This document shows positions 25,222-35,537 of a stretch of DNA of 64,000 nt, in pieces. Origin of the DNA: Kitasatospora arboriphila. GTDB taxonomy: Bacteria; Actinomycetota; Actinomycetes; Mycobacteriales; Mycobacteriaceae. The position numbers and the translations under genes are program-made. The DNA is taken from assembly GCF_000717275.1 (NCBI RefSeq), contig NZ_JNYV01000002.1, forward strand, positions 186,001 to 250,000, read 5' to 3'. Each line of letters begins with the position of its first letter. Position 1 is the first letter of the stretch. The notes beneath the pieces were generated by a model. It worked only from the letters and a program-made list of their open reading frames with translations. It had not been told where the DNA came from and did not search any database.

Positions 25222-28200
25222 GTGGATTCCGCACATACCTCGACCGGGAACCCCACCCCTTCGGCACCTCCCCCGACGACCGAGGCTGCCGGATCAGCAC
25301 CGTTTCCCCTGACCGCGGCCCAACGCGGTATCTGGTTCGCCCAGCATTTGATGCCCCACACGCCCATCGTCATCGCGAACTACGCGGAGATCCATGGCCC
25401 ACTCGACGTCGATCTGCTCGATGACGTGGTCCGCGACTGCATGCACGAGATCGACTGCGGGATGCTTCGCCTCGTCGAGGTCGACGGTGAGCCGTTCCAA
25501 GTGGTCGACCCGACCCTCTCGGATCGATTCGAGCGCATCGACCTGCGCGGCGAGAACGATCCCGAACTGGCCGCTCAGGAGTGGATACACGCGAACTACT
25601 CGTCCCCTATCGACCTGCTCTCTGATCGGCTGATCAAGGGGGCGGTGCTCCGCGTCGGCGACGAGCACTACCTCTGGTACTCCTGCATCCACCACATCGT
25701 CATCGACGGCTACGGCGCCATCCTGTTCATCAACCGCGCCGCCGAGATGTACACCGCAAGGCTGGCCGGACGCGAGGCCGACACCCAGGCCGTCCCTCCG
25801 CTGAACGCACTGATCACCGCCGAGAACGACTACCGGTCGTCCAGCCGTTTCCAGCGCGACCGCGACTACTGGCTGACCAAGGCCGCGAATCTTCCCGAGC
25901 CGCAGTCGTTGTCGCCGTCCGAATCCGCGCCCGACGTCACGCCGCGGCGGGTGGGCGAGCTGCTCTCGACCGAGGTGACCCGGCAGCTCGAGGCCGCTTC
26001 GAGGAGATTGAAGACCTTCGAGACACCGCTCCTGATCGCAACCCTCGCCGTGTACGTCGCACGCGTCACCGGTTCCACCGACGTGGTCTTGAGCCTTCCG
26101 GTGTCGGGCCGGACCAACGCGGTGCTTCGCAAGTCGGGCGGGATGGTGTCCAACATCGTGCCCGTCCGCGCGTCGATCACGCCGACGACAACAGTCGGCG
26201 ACCTCGTCTCGCACATCCAGCTCGAGCTCACCGGGGCCCTGCGCCATCAGCGCTATCGGGCCGAGGATCTGCGACGCGACCTCGGCGCAGGTGAGGACTC
26301 CCGTGGCTTCTACGGGCCGGTCATCAACATCATGAACTTCCCGTCGGACATCCGTCTGGGGCCGGTCACCGGGCGGTTCCAGATCCTGTCGACCGGACCG
26401 GTCCACGACCTGTCGGTGAACCTCTACCCGAGTGCCGACGGCAACACCCGCGTCGACTTCGAGGCCAACCGACACGCTTACGGAAGCGATGAGCTGCGCG
26501 CGCACCACCGCCGGTTCGTCACGCTTCTGCAGGCGATGACCACAGCCCCACCCGACGCCGCCGTCGACGGCTTCGATGTCTTGACAGCCGACGACCGCCG
26601 CGCGCTTGTGCCATCGCGTGGCCCGGCGGCTGTGCCGCCGGCAACGTTGAACGAAATGACAAGGGTCGCAGTGCTGGCCGACCCGGATGCCGTCGCCTTG
26701 GAGATGCACACGACGCATACGTACCGCCAGGTGGACGCCTGGTCCGATCAGCTTGCCCGAGAGCTACGCGATGCCGGCGCATCCACCGAGCAGTTTGTTG
26801 CCATCGCCCTGCCCCGGTCGCTCGACTCCGTACGCAGCGTGTGGGCGGTTGCCAAGACCGGAGCGGCGTTTGTCCCGGTGGATCCGCACTACCCGGCCGA
26901 CCGAATCGCACACATGCTCACCGACTCGGGCGCCCGACTGGGCATCACCACCAGCAACTTCCGATCCCAGCTGCCCGACACGGTGCAGTGGCTGGTGATC
27001 GACGAACTAGAGATCGACAGCGAGGTCACCGCGACGACGACCGGCGCAATGGAAGTCGATGTCTCACTGGACCATCCCGCGTACATGATCTACACCTCCG
27101 GCTCCACCGGAACCCCCAAAGGTGTTGTCATCACCCACCGCGGACTGACCAACCTCGCCGCCGAAAGAAAACACAACTACCTCGTCGAACCCCACTCGAG
27201 ATTCCTCCACAACACCTCACCCAGCTTCGACATGGCCATCGGCGAACCGGACGCGCTGGTCTCCCTCGAGGTGCTCGGGGTCGGGGGCGAGGCGGTGACC
27301 GGTGATCTGGTGGATCGTTGGGCCGTCGGACGACAGATGCGCAACGGATACGGACCGACCGAAGCCACCGACATCGCCACGGTCTCCATCCTGCGGGCAG
27401 GCAAGCCGGTGTCGATCGGTACCGCCGTGCATGGTTTCGAACTGTTGGTATTGAACGCTCGCCTGCATCCTGTTCCTGCCGGTGTACCCGGCGAGCTGTA
27501 TCTCGCCGGACCCGGCCTGGGCCGTGGTTACCACCGTCGACATGCGTTGACCGCAGAACGGTTCGTGGCCAATCCATTCGGCCGTCCCGGCGATCGCATG
27601 TACCGGACCGGGGACGTCGTCAGCTGGGCCGGCGACCACCAGCTCCGCTATCACGGACGAGCCGACAGCCAGGTGAAGATTCGTGGACATCGAATAGAAC
27701 TGGGCGAGATCGACACGGTGCTCCGGTCCTCTCCGGATGTCCGGGACGTACGGACAGCGGTACGCGAGCTCGCCGACGGCCATCCGGCTTTGGTGTCGTA
27801 TGTGGTGGGTGACCCGCGCTCGGCAGACCGTCTTCGTGACTTCGCCGCGCGTAACCTCCCCCGCCACATGCAACCGGCTGCGGTCGTGCTGATCGACGCG
27901 CTACCACTGACCCCCACCGGCAAGTTGGACGAACGGGCGTTACCTGTACCCGAACTCACCCGTAGCGCCTACCGTGCGCCGAGTTCCGACGCCGAACGTG
28001 TTGTCGCAGCGGCGTTTGCCGAGGTGTTGAACATCGGTCCGGAGGAAGTGGGAGCTGACGACAACTTCTTCGACCTGCACGGCAACTCACTTTCCGCGAT
28101 GGGGGTGGTCTCCCGCGTCAATGCAGAGTTGGGCTGCGGGTTGACCGTTCGCACTGTGTTCGAGAGTCCGACTGTGTCCGGCATCGCCGCGGCGGCGGGA

Positions 28201-30342
28201 ACAACCGGGCAGGCAGCCCGTCCGCCTCTGCGGCGGGGTGATCGTCCCGTCCGCTTACCGTTGTCCCCGGCGCAGCAGCGCATGTGGATTCTCAACCAGT
28301 TCGACACTGCGGCTGCTACATACAATCTGCCGCTGGCCATCCGACTCACCGGAGAACTGGATACGAGTGCCCTCACGGCGGCTGTCGATGACGTGATCCG
28401 CCGCCACGAGTCGCTACGCACCACGTTCCCGAATGACGACGGCGGACCCAGGCAGGTGGTTCTGCCACCGACTGCGGTGTCGCTCGATCTCACCCCGCAA
28501 CCGACCGAGGCCGACCACATCGCCGGGGCCGTGCTGACGCTCGCCCGCGACGGTTTTGATGTCGCGGCGGGGGTAGCCATCCGAAGCCGATTGCTTCGCA
28601 GCGCCGCCGACGACCACACGCTGGTACTGGTGATCCACCACATCCTCGCCGACGGCGTCTCCATGGGACCACTCGCTCGCGACGTGATGCTCGCCTACAA
28701 CGCACGCACCGAGGGGCTTACGCCCAGCTGGCCCGAGTTGCCCGTCCAGTACGTGGATTTCGCGCTGTGGCAACATCGTGTCCTCGGCTCGGAGAGCGAT
28801 CCCGATTCTGTTGCAGCACAGCAGATCCGATATTGGCAACAAACACTCGACGGCCTGCCCGCGGTGCTCGATCTGCCCACCGACCGCCCACGGCCCGCCG
28901 TCGCCTCACACCGCGGAGCGTCCGTCGATTTCGAGATCAGCGGCTCGACCGGCGCCGCGTTGCGGGATCTCGCGCGACAGCGTGGTGCGTCCATGTTCAT
29001 GGTTGTCCACGCCGCACTGGCCACGCTCCTCGCAAGGATGTCCGGTACCGAGGACATCGCGATCGGCACGCCGATCGCAGGTCGTGGCGACGAACAACTC
29101 GACGACGTCATCGGCATGTTCGTGAATACGCTTGTCCTGCGGACTCATGTGGACCTCGATGCCGGTTTTGCCGACCTTCTCACTCAGACCCGAGCCGTTG
29201 ATCTCGGCGCGTACGCCCACGGTGATGTCGCATTCGAGCGTCTCGTCGACATTCTGCAGCCGCCGCGCACCCAAGCGTATTCGCCACTGTTCCAGGTGGT
29301 CCTGAACTTCGAGCCCGGGCTACCCGACAGCTTCGAGCTACCCGGTCTCACCGTGGCACCCGTCCCCCTCGACCCGGGTATCGCACAGTTCGAACTCGCG
29401 TTCTCCATCACCGAGCCCGCCCCCGGTGACGACTGCCTGCGTGGGTCGCTGCGCTACGCAACCGACATCTTCGATCGCCGCTCGGCTCAAGACCTCGCCG
29501 ACCGTCTTGTTCGGATCCTCGATGCAGGCGCCACCGACTCTGCCGCGCCCCTGGCCGACCTGCCACTGTTGACCGCCGAGGAGAACGAGAAGCTGGTACC
29601 CGTACGCGGCCCGGCATCCGTTCCGGCAGCGTCGATGGCCGAACTGATCGAAAGGGCCGTGCGGCAACGCCCCGACGAAGCCGCGTTCATCTGGGATGGC
29701 CGTGCGCACAGTTATCGAGAAGCCGACGCCTGGGCCGACAGCTACGCCCGAGTCCTGCAGGACCATGGCGCCGCACCAGAACGTTTCGTCGCCATCGCAC
29801 TGCCCCGGTCTGCGGACTCGGTGCGCAGTATGTGGGCGGTTGCCAAGACCGGGGCGGCGTTTGTCCCGGTGGATCCGCACTATCCGGCCGACCGCATCGC
29901 ACACATGCTCACCGACTCGGGCGCCCGACTGGGCATCACCACCAGCAACTTCCGATCGCAGCTGCCCGACACGGTGCAGTGGCTGGTGATCGACGAACAG
30001 CTCACCGGCCCCGAACATGTCGTCCCGCTCGAGCCGAAACCCCGAGTCTCGCTGGATCATCCGGCGTACATGATCTACACCTCCGGCTCCACCGGAACCC
30101 CCAAAGGTGTTGTCATCACCCACCGCGGACTGGCCAACCTCGCCGCCGAAAGAAAACACAACTACCTCGTCGAACCCCACTCGAGATTCCTCCACAACAC
30201 CTCACCCAGCTTCGACATGGCCATCGGCGAACGAGGGTGCTGGGTGTCGGCGGTGAGGCAGTGTCCGCGGCGCTGGTCGACCGGTGGGCCCCCGGACGAC
30301 AGATGCGCAACGGCTACGGGCCGACCGAAGCCACCGACATAG
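25222..30342 (+). CDS. Bimodular siderophore NRPS, first reading frame (C-A-T-C-A)
   Basis: GTG 25222, with AGAAGAG upstream, starts a frame of 1,706 codons. Domains: C1 (about 20-450, HHIVIDG at 157), A1 (about 470-900, [11 protein letters not shown] at 624), T1 ([13 protein letters not shown], Ser near 955), C2 (about 1005-1430, HHILADG near 1140) and the N-terminal part of A2 (second [11 protein letters not shown] near 1618). In A1 the FDMAIGE core is followed almost at once by VLGVGGEAV; about 48 residues normal for the family are missing. In A2 the frame is lost at the same point (30232) and the last 36 codons are nonsense. No epimerase domain and no MbtH gene in the window. Confidence 0.85.
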   Translation: MDSAHTSTGNPTPSAPPPTTEAAGSAPFPLTAAQRGIWFAQHLMPHTPIVIANYAEIHGPLDVDLLDDVVRDCMHEIDCGMLRLVEVDGEPFQVVDPTLSDRFERIDLRGENDPELAAQEWIHANYSSPIDLLSDRLIKGAVLRVGDEHYLWYSCIHHIVIDGYGAILFINRAAEMYTARLAGREADTQAVPPLNALITAENDYRSSSRFQRDRDYWLTKAANLPEPQSLSPSESAPDVTPRRVGELLSTEVTRQLEAASRRLKTFETPLLIATLAVYVARVTGSTDVVLSLPVSGRTNAVLRKSGGMVSNIVPVRASITPTTTVGDLVSHIQLELTGALRHQRYRAEDLRRDLGAGEDSRGFYGPVINIMNFPSDIRLGPVTGRFQILSTGPVHDLSVNLYPSADGNTRVDFEANRHAYGSDELRAHHRRFVTLLQAMTTAPPDAAVDGFDVLTADDRRALVPSRGPAAVPPATLNEMTRVAVLADPDAVALEMHTTHTYRQVDAWSDQLARELRDAGASTEQFVAIALPRSLDSVRSVWAVAKTGAAFVPVDPHYPADRIAHMLTDSGARLGITTSNFRSQLPDTVQWLVIDELEIDSEVTATTTGAMEVDVSLDHPAYMIYTSGSTGTPKGVVITHRGLTNLAAERKHNYLVEPHSRFLHNTSPSFDMAIGEPDALVSLEVLGVGGEAVTGDLVDRWAVGRQMRNGYGPTEATDIATVSILRAGKPVSIGTAVHGFELLVLNARLHPVPAGVPGELYLAGPGLGRGYHRRHALTAERFVANPFGRPGDRMYRTGDVVSWAGDHQLRYHGRADSQVKIRGHRIELGEIDTVLRSSPDVRDVRTAVRELADGHPALVSYVVGDPRSADRLRDFAARNLPRHMQPAAVVLIDALPLTPTGKLDERALPVPELTRSAYRAPSSDAERVVAAAFAEVLNIGPEEVGADDNFFDLHGNSLSAMGVVSRVNAELGCGLTVRTVFESPTVSGIAAAAGTTGQAARPPLRRGDRPVRLPLSPAQQRMWILNQFDTAAATYNLPLAIRLTGELDTSALTAAVDDVIRRHESLRTTFPNDDGGPRQVVLPPTAVSLDLTPQPTEADHIAGAVLTLARDGFDVAAGVAIRSRLLRSAADDHTLVLVIHHILADGVSMGPLARDVMLAYNARTEGLTPSWPELPVQYVDFALWQHRVLGSESDPDSVAAQQIRYWQQTLDGLPAVLDLPTDRPRPAVASHRGASVDFEISGSTGAALRDLARQRGASMFMVVHAALATLLARMSGTEDIAIGTPIAGRGDEQLDDVIGMFVNTLVLRTHVDLDAGFADLLTQTRAVDLGAYAHGDVAFERLVDILQPPRTQAYSPLFQVVLNFEPGLPDSFELPGLTVAPVPLDPGIAQFELAFSITEPAPGDDCLRGSLRYATDIFDRRSAQDLADRLVRILDAGATDSAAPLADLPLLTAEENEKLVPVRGPASVPAASMAELIERAVRQRPDEAAFIWDGRAHSYREADAWADSYARVLQDHGAAPERFVAIALPRSADSVRSMWAVAKTGAAFVPVDPHYPADRIAHMLTDSGARLGITTSNFRSQLPDTVQWLVIDEQLTGPEHVVPLEPKPRVSLDHPAYMIYTSGSTGTPKGVVITHRGLANLAAERKHNYLVEPHSRFLHNTSPSFDMAIGERGCWVSAVRQCPRRWSTGGPPDDRCATATGRPKPPT
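27079..27247 (+). repeat. Repeat copy 1 inside NRPS A1
   Basis: A 169-bp stretch identical at 168 positions to 30064-30232, covering cores A3 to A4 and ending at GGCGAAC. The only difference is A versus G in the GGACTGACC/GGACTGGCC position. The A1 sequence deletion starts immediately after it. Confidence 0.9.
30064..30232 (+). repeat. Repeat copy 2 inside NRPS A2
   Basis: Second copy of the 169-bp stretch at 27079-27247. The reading frame breaks exactly where the shared sequence ends, which is what a collapsed or wrongly joined repeat in an assembly would give. Confidence 0.9.
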
Positions 30343-32009
30343 CCACCGTCGGCAATCTGCGGCCAGGCGAACCGGTCACCATCGGCGCTGCAGTGCACGG
30401 ATTCACGCTCCTTGTGCTCGATGGCCGCCTGAATCCGGTCCCGGTCGGCGTGCCCGGCGAGCTCTATCTCACCGGCCCCGGCCTGGCCCGCGGCTACCAC
30501 CGCAGATTTGGCCTGACAGCAGAACGGTTTGTCGCCAACCCATGTGGTGCACCGGGCGACCGGATGTACCGCACCGGCGATGTGGTCGCCTGGACTGCAG
30601 ATCTGCAATTGCGCTATCACGGACGCACCGACAGCCAGGTCAAGATTCGTGGGCATCGAATAGAACTCGACGAGATCAACGCGGTTCTGCTGAAACATCC
30701 GGCGGTCGGACAAGCCGTCACCGTCGGCACCGCCACCCCCACCGGCGAGCCGGCCCTGGTTTCGTATGTGGTGCCATCGACACACTCGAACCCGCCGGAC
30801 ACCGAGCGCCTCGTGGGGTTCGTCAGCGAGTTCCTTCCCCGGCACATGGTGCCTGCCGCAATAGTCGCGGTGGCCGGCATCCCGGTCACACCAACCGGAA
30901 AACTCGACGAACGACGCTTGCCCGCGGCAACGTTCGAATCGCGGACTCCGTACCGAGCTCCGAGCACACGTACCGAAGTCGTCGTTGCGGCTGCCTTCGC
31001 TCGATCACTCGAACGACAGCAAGTCGGCGTCCACGACGACTTCTTCGCACTCGGCGGCAACTCCCTGTCGGCCATCGCCATGGTCGGCTCGATCGGTGAG
31101 CAACTGGGCCGACGAGTCCAGCTGCAGTGGCTGTTCGCCGACCCCACCCCGATGGCGTTGGCCCGACGGATCGATATGTCCGATCCCGTTCAGGACGACG
31201 CCGCCCTCAACGTGGTGCTGCCGATCCGCCGCACCGGCTCGGCAGCACCGCTCTTCTGCATACACCCGATCATCGGATTGTCCTGGTGTTATCGACCTCT
31301 GGTGCAACATCTGCCAGAGGATCGGCCGATCTACGGCATCCAGGTACCCGGGACCGACGACAGCGAGCCACCACGGTCCATAGAGGCGACGGCCGCACGC
31401 TACGTCACGGAGATCAGGCGGATACAACCCGACGGCCCCTACCATCTGCTCGGCTGGTCGCTCGGCGGCGTCCTCGCGCATGCGATGGCTGTGCTGATCG
31501 AAGAGCAGGGTGGTCAAGTGGCCGGCTTGGTGATGCTGGACAGCTTCGCAACACCACCGGTATCCGCAGGCGGCGAATCCGTTCACGCGGGAGATCTGTT
31601 GGCGGGACTGGGATTCGACGGCGCCGTACTGGAGCAACTGGGAGCGATGTCCGCAGATTCCCTCACCGACGTGCTCGCGGTGATCGAGGACCTACCACAC
31701 GGCATCGAGCGTCATCAGGTTCAGCGCTTGGTCGACTTCGCCGAGCACAACAGCGCACTGCTGCAGGAGCATTCACCGGGCATCTACACCGGAGACCTGC
31801 TCTTCATAACTGCTGACGGTGATTCCCCGGGGTCCACGGCTGCTGCCGACTCATGGCTGTCGCATGTGAAAGGTGAGATCTCCACGCTTGCCATCCCGTT
31901 CACCCATTGGCAGATGTGCAGCCCCGCCGCGCTTCGTCTCACCGGCCCCTCCATCGCCCGTCATCTCGGCCGCCGGTCCGACGTGATACTCGTCGGCGGA
32001 GAACACTGA
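30231..32009 (+). CDS. Bimodular siderophore NRPS, continuation in another frame (A-T-TE)
   Basis: From 30231 the second half of A2 is read cleanly in another frame: [44 protein letters not shown] and the PTGKLDE lysine. T2 follows ([15 protein letters not shown], Ser codon at 31062) and then a type I thioesterase with GWSLGG (Ser codon at 31458), LDSF, and a late FTHWQM histidine region. With the first frame this completes C-A-T-C-A-T-TE, the layout of a dipeptide-iterating or EntF-like synthetase. It has no start of its own; I treat it as the same gene broken by a sequence error or a real deletion. The ABC gene starts one base after its stop. Confidence 0.85.
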   Translation, partial: TRVLGVGGEAVSAALVDRWAPGRQMRNGYGPTEATDIATVGNLRPGEPVTIGAAVHGFTLLVLDGRLNPVPVGVPGELYLTGPGLARGYHRRFGLTAERFVANPCGAPGDRMYRTGDVVAWTADLQLRYHGRTDSQVKIRGHRIELDEINAVLLKHPAVGQAVTVGTATPTGEPALVSYVVPSTHSNPPDTERLVGFVSEFLPRHMVPAAIVAVAGIPVTPTGKLDERRLPAATFESRTPYRAPSTRTEVVVAAAFARSLERQQVGVHDDFFALGGNSLSAIAMVGSIGEQLGRRVQLQWLFADPTPMALARRIDMSDPVQDDAALNVVLPIRRTGSAAPLFCIHPIIGLSWCYRPLVQHLPEDRPIYGIQVPGTDDSEPPRSIEATAARYVTEIRRIQPDGPYHLLGWSLGGVLAHAMAVLIEEQGGQVAGLVMLDSFATPPVSAGGESVHAGDLLAGLGFDGAVLEQLGAMSADSLTDVLAVIEDLPHGIERHQVQRLVDFAEHNSALLQEHSPGIYTGDLLFITADGDSPGSTAAADSWLSHVKGEISTLAIPFTHWQMCSPAALRLTGPSIARHLGRRSDVILVGGEH

Positions 32010-32010
32010 C

Positions 32011-33720
32011 ATGAGGCCTGGGCACACACGTTCCGGTGCAACCATTCTCCGTGACAGTGTGCGAACTAGCGCCCCACTCCTGTCGGGCGCAGCACTTCTG
32101 CTGTGCCTCCATCAGGCCTGCGAGGTTGCGGTCCCCGTGCTGATCGGTGTGATCATCGACCGGGCGGTGACCAACGGCGATCTTGGTTCACTCGCCACCG
32201 GAATCACCTGGCTCGCTGTGGTATTCGTGGCGCTGACGATCTGCTACCGACTGGGTGCACGGCTCGCGATGCGTGCCGCCCTCGATCAGGCGCATCGGCT
32301 ACGTATTCATGCCACCCGCCGTGTGCTCGACCGCGCGATACTGGACACCGATCTGCGTAGCGGGGAACTGATGGCGGTGGCGGGCACCGATGCCGACGAA
32401 GCCGCCGCACTGCTCCGGTACCTGCCACAGGCAGCGGGTGCCCTGGCCGCCGTCGCAGTGTGCGGCGGTGCGCTGCTGGTGATCGACATCCCGCTCGGAC
32501 TGGCCGTGTTCGTCGGCGTGCCGGTGCTGCTGCTCGGATTACAGCTCACCGCACCGGGTTTGACACGACAGATGATCACTCAGCAACAGGGCGTGGCCGA
32601 TACGTCGGGATCAGCGGCAGACCTCATCGCCGGTCTGAGACCGCTACGCGGTATCGGAGCCGAGGAAGCGGCTGCGTCCCGCTACCAGACGTCGAGCCAG
32701 GATGCGCTGGTCGCCGTGCGGCGCGCAGCGCGTGGGCAGGGCATGTTCATGGGGGCGGCCGCAGGAATCAGCGCCATCCTCGCCGTGGGCGTCGCCACCG
32801 CTGCCGGATGGTTCGCGCTCAGTGGCCGGATCAGCGTCGGCGAGCTCGTCACCGTGCTGGGGATCGCGCAGTTCTTCCTCGAGCCCCTCGCCGTGCTCTC
32901 GATGTTGCCGGGAAAGGTGTCGACCGCCCGCGCATCGGCCGAACGACTAGCGCTCATCTCAGACGCCGACGTGGTGAAGTCCCGGGCAACAATGCCGCTC
33001 GGACCCGGACCCCACGGCATCGAGTTCCGGGGCGTCGAGTACGACGGCCTGCGCGGCCTCGACCTCATCGTGAAACCCGGTGAATGCGTGGGCATCGTCG
33101 CCACCAGCGCCCACGACGCGCACGCGATACTCGCCCTGATGTCCGGTGTCGCCACACCGTCGGCGGGGGGCGTCTGGGTGTCGGATGTGCCCGCCGAGTG
33201 CACCGACACATCCGAACGGCCGCGTCCGCTGCTGATCGCTCCGCATGCGACTGACCTCTTCACGGGATCCGTCATGGACAATCTCCGCGCCGGCGACGAC
33301 AACCTCGACCCCATCGCGGTCCGCGAGGTGTTGCGGACGGTGGCGGGTGAAGACGTGGCCGCGGCCCACACAGACGGCCTCGATCACGTGGTCGCGGACC
33401 GTGGTTACTCACTGTCGGGAGGGCAGCGACAGCGATTGGCACTTGTCCGCGCACTGCTCGCCGACCCTGCTGTCCTGGTCTTGCACGACCCGACCACTTC
33501 GATCGACGCCGTCACCGAACGCACTGTGGCGCACCATGTCCATCGTCTCCGGCATCAGCGACGAGCCGACCGCACCACTGTTGTGATCACCAGCAGCCCA
33601 ACCCTGCTGTCGGTGATGGACCGTGTTGTGCTCGTCGACGGAGGCCGGGCCGAACGCGACGGCGCGCACGCCGATCTGACCGCCATGGACAACCGGTACC
33701 GCGAGGCGGTCCTGCGATGA
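32011..33720 (+). CDS. ABC exporter subunit A, ATPase site degenerate
   Basis: 569 residues: a six-helix exporter membrane domain (about 1-310) and an ATPase domain. The ATPase keeps the signature LSGGQRQR (from residue 468) and an SID D-loop, but the Walker A region reads VATSAHDAHAI with no GK(S/T), Walker B ends LVLHDP with Pro in place of the catalytic Glu, and the Q-loop and H-switch residues are absent (LLIAPHATDLF, VITSSP). It cannot hydrolyse ATP alone and must pair with the next gene's product. ATGA overlap with that gene. Likely exports the siderophore. Confidence 0.9.
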   Translation: MRPGHTRSGATILRDSVRTSAPLLSGAALLLCLHQACEVAVPVLIGVIIDRAVTNGDLGSLATGITWLAVVFVALTICYRLGARLAMRAALDQAHRLRIHATRRVLDRAILDTDLRSGELMAVAGTDADEAAALLRYLPQAAGALAAVAVCGGALLVIDIPLGLAVFVGVPVLLLGLQLTAPGLTRQMITQQQGVADTSGSAADLIAGLRPLRGIGAEEAAASRYQTSSQDALVAVRRAARGQGMFMGAAAGISAILAVGVATAAGWFALSGRISVGELVTVLGIAQFFLEPLAVLSMLPGKVSTARASAERLALISDADVVKSRATMPLGPGPHGIEFRGVEYDGLRGLDLIVKPGECVGIVATSAHDAHAILALMSGVATPSAGGVWVSDVPAECTDTSERPRPLLIAPHATDLFTGSVMDNLRAGDDNLDPIAVREVLRTVAGEDVAAAHTDGLDHVVADRGYSLSGGQRQRLALVRALLADPAVLVLHDPTTSIDAVTERTVAHHVHRLRHQRRADRTTVVITSSPTLLSVMDRVVLVDGGRAERDGAHADLTAMDNRYREAVLR

Positions 33721-35537
33721 CCCCAGACTTGCACGAGGACACCCGGGTCCTCCCGGTGGCTTCCGGACGACAGACAAGGTCGTGGCTCGCCGCTGCCCTG
33801 GCCCACCACCGCGCGGCGGTGGCCCGTGTCATCGCCGTATCCGCCCTTGCCGCAATCGCATCGGTGACTCCGGCGTTGGCCCTGGGAGTGCTGGTCGATC
33901 GTGTGGTCGCCGGTGCCGGTACCTCCGTCCTGTTGTCCATCGCCGCCGTCGCGGCTGCCGCCGCGCTGGTTGGCGGAGTGGCTGCGGGACTGTCGGTCTA
34001 CTCGGTGGCATCCCTGGGCGCAGGGCTACTTGCCGACCTCCGCGAGAGCGTGGTCCGGAGGGCGCTCCGGATGCCCACCCGTGTCATCGAAGACGCCGGA
34101 CGAGGCGACCTGCTGTCGCGCGTCACCAACGATGTTGCGGCCGTGAGCAAAGCTGTGATCACCGTGCTGCCCACGGTGGTGATCGCGACCATCCTCACCG
34201 CCGTGAGTATCGCCACCATGGTGGGTCTCGACTGGCGCCTCGGCCTCGCAGGCGCAGTCGCATTGCCGCTCTACGCGCTGGCTCTGCACTGGTACCTGCC
34301 TCGGTCGTCCCCGCGCTACGCCGCCGAACGGCGTGCGGTCGGCGAGCGGTCCCAAGCCATGGTGGAGAGCTTCACCGGTCTTCGCACCGTGCACGCGTAC
34401 GGACTGGAATCGTCGCAGGCGAGCATCGTCGAGACGAAGTCCGCTGCGGCCCGCGACATTTCCGTCGCCGCATTCACGGTGTTCACCCGCATGGTCGGCC
34501 GGGTCAATCGGGCCGAGTTCGTGGGTCTGGCAGCGGTTCTGGTGGTGGGCTTCATGCTCGTCGAGGACGGTGCCGTGTCGGTGGGTGCAACGACTGCCGC
34601 CGCGCTGCTGTTCCACCGCCTCTTCAATCCGATCGGCATGATCCTGTACAGCTTCGCCGACCTCCAGCTCGCAGCGGCCGGCCTGTCGCGGCTGATCGGC
34701 GTGGCCATCTCGACAGACTTCGATTCCGACACCCCCGCCGACACCCAGACCAACAACACTCTGGTCGGCGGCACGACGCCTCGGGGAGGCACCGTCGAGT
34801 TGCGCGCCGTTCATTTCGGATACGACGCTCGCCGGCCCGTTCTTCGCGGGATCGATCTGCGCATCGAGACGGGCACCCGAGTGGCGTTGATCGGAGCGAG
34901 TGGCGCAGGCAAGTCGACGCTGGCGGCCATCGTCGCCGGAAACCTCACCCCGACATCGGGATCGGTGATGATCGGCGGCGTCCCGTTGGACGCGTTGCCT
35001 GCCGACGTCGTCCGGCAACACGTGGCCACGGTCAGTCAAGAGGTCCATGTGTTCGCCGGACCACTGATCGACGATCTCCGGCTGGCCAGACCGTCGGCCG
35101 ACGCGGAAGAGATCTGTGCGGCACTCGACACCATCGGGGCGCTCGAATGGGTTCGCGATCTGCCCCGTGGTCTGGACACCGTTGTGGGCGAGGGCGGCCA
35201 TCAGCTCACCGATGCGCAGGCTCAGCAGATAGCACTCGCCCGGTTGGTTCTGGTGGACCCGCCGATCGCCGTACTCGATGAGGCCACCGCTGAGGCGGGC
35301 AGTCTCGGCGCGCGGGATCTGGAGCGCTCGGCGGCTGCTGCCACGGCCGGGCGAACGACGTTGGTGGTGGCGCACCGGCTCAGTCAGGCGATGCAGTGCG
35401 ACGAGGTGGTCGTGCTCGATCGCGGCACGGTCATCGAACAGGGAACGCCGGTCCAATTGCTGGCATCTGAAGGACTTTTCGCCCGAATGTGGGCGGCATG
35501 GACGATCCAAGAACACGGAAGGGACGCGGAGCAATGA
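33717..35537 (+). CDS. ABC exporter subunit B, catalytic ATPase with degenerate signature
   Basis: 606 residues with an N-terminal six-helix domain and an ATPase carrying an intact Walker A (GASGAGKST, near 391), Q-loop (TVSQEVHVF), Walker B with Glu (IAVLDEAT, near 520) and H-switch (VVAHRLS). The signature, normally LSGGQ, reads LTDAQAQQ. This is complementary to subunit A, so the heterodimer has one competent ATP site (B Walker motifs with A signature) and one dead site. It overlaps both neighbours by four bases within the siderophore operon. Confidence 0.92.
   Translation: MTPDLHEDTRVLPVASGRQTRSWLAAALAHHRAAVARVIAVSALAAIASVTPALALGVLVDRVVAGAGTSVLLSIAAVAAAAALVGGVAAGLSVYSVASLGAGLLADLRESVVRRALRMPTRVIEDAGRGDLLSRVTNDVAAVSKAVITVLPTVVIATILTAVSIATMVGLDWRLGLAGAVALPLYALALHWYLPRSSPRYAAERRAVGERSQAMVESFTGLRTVHAYGLESSQASIVETKSAAARDISVAAFTVFTRMVGRVNRAEFVGLAAVLVVGFMLVEDGAVSVGATTAAALLFHRLFNPIGMILYSFADLQLAAAGLSRLIGVAISTDFDSDTPADTQTNNTLVGGTTPRGGTVELRAVHFGYDARRPVLRGIDLRIETGTRVALIGASGAGKSTLAAIVAGNLTPTSGSVMIGGVPLDALPADVVRQHVATVSQEVHVFAGPLIDDLRLARPSADAEEICAALDTIGALEWVRDLPRGLDTVVGEGGHQLTDAQAQQIALARLVLVDPPIAVLDEATAEAGSLGARDLERSAAAATAGRTTLVVAHRLSQAMQCDEVVVLDRGTVIEQGTPVQLLASEGLFARMWAAWTIQEHGRDAEQ

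Noticed and set aside
25294..26718. 474-codon minus-strand frame
   Set aside because: Antisense of the first NRPS condensation domain.
30231..32009. A separate A-T-TE protein
   Set aside because: It has no start codon or ribosome site and begins in the middle of the A2 domain; it is the continuation of the upstream NRPS.
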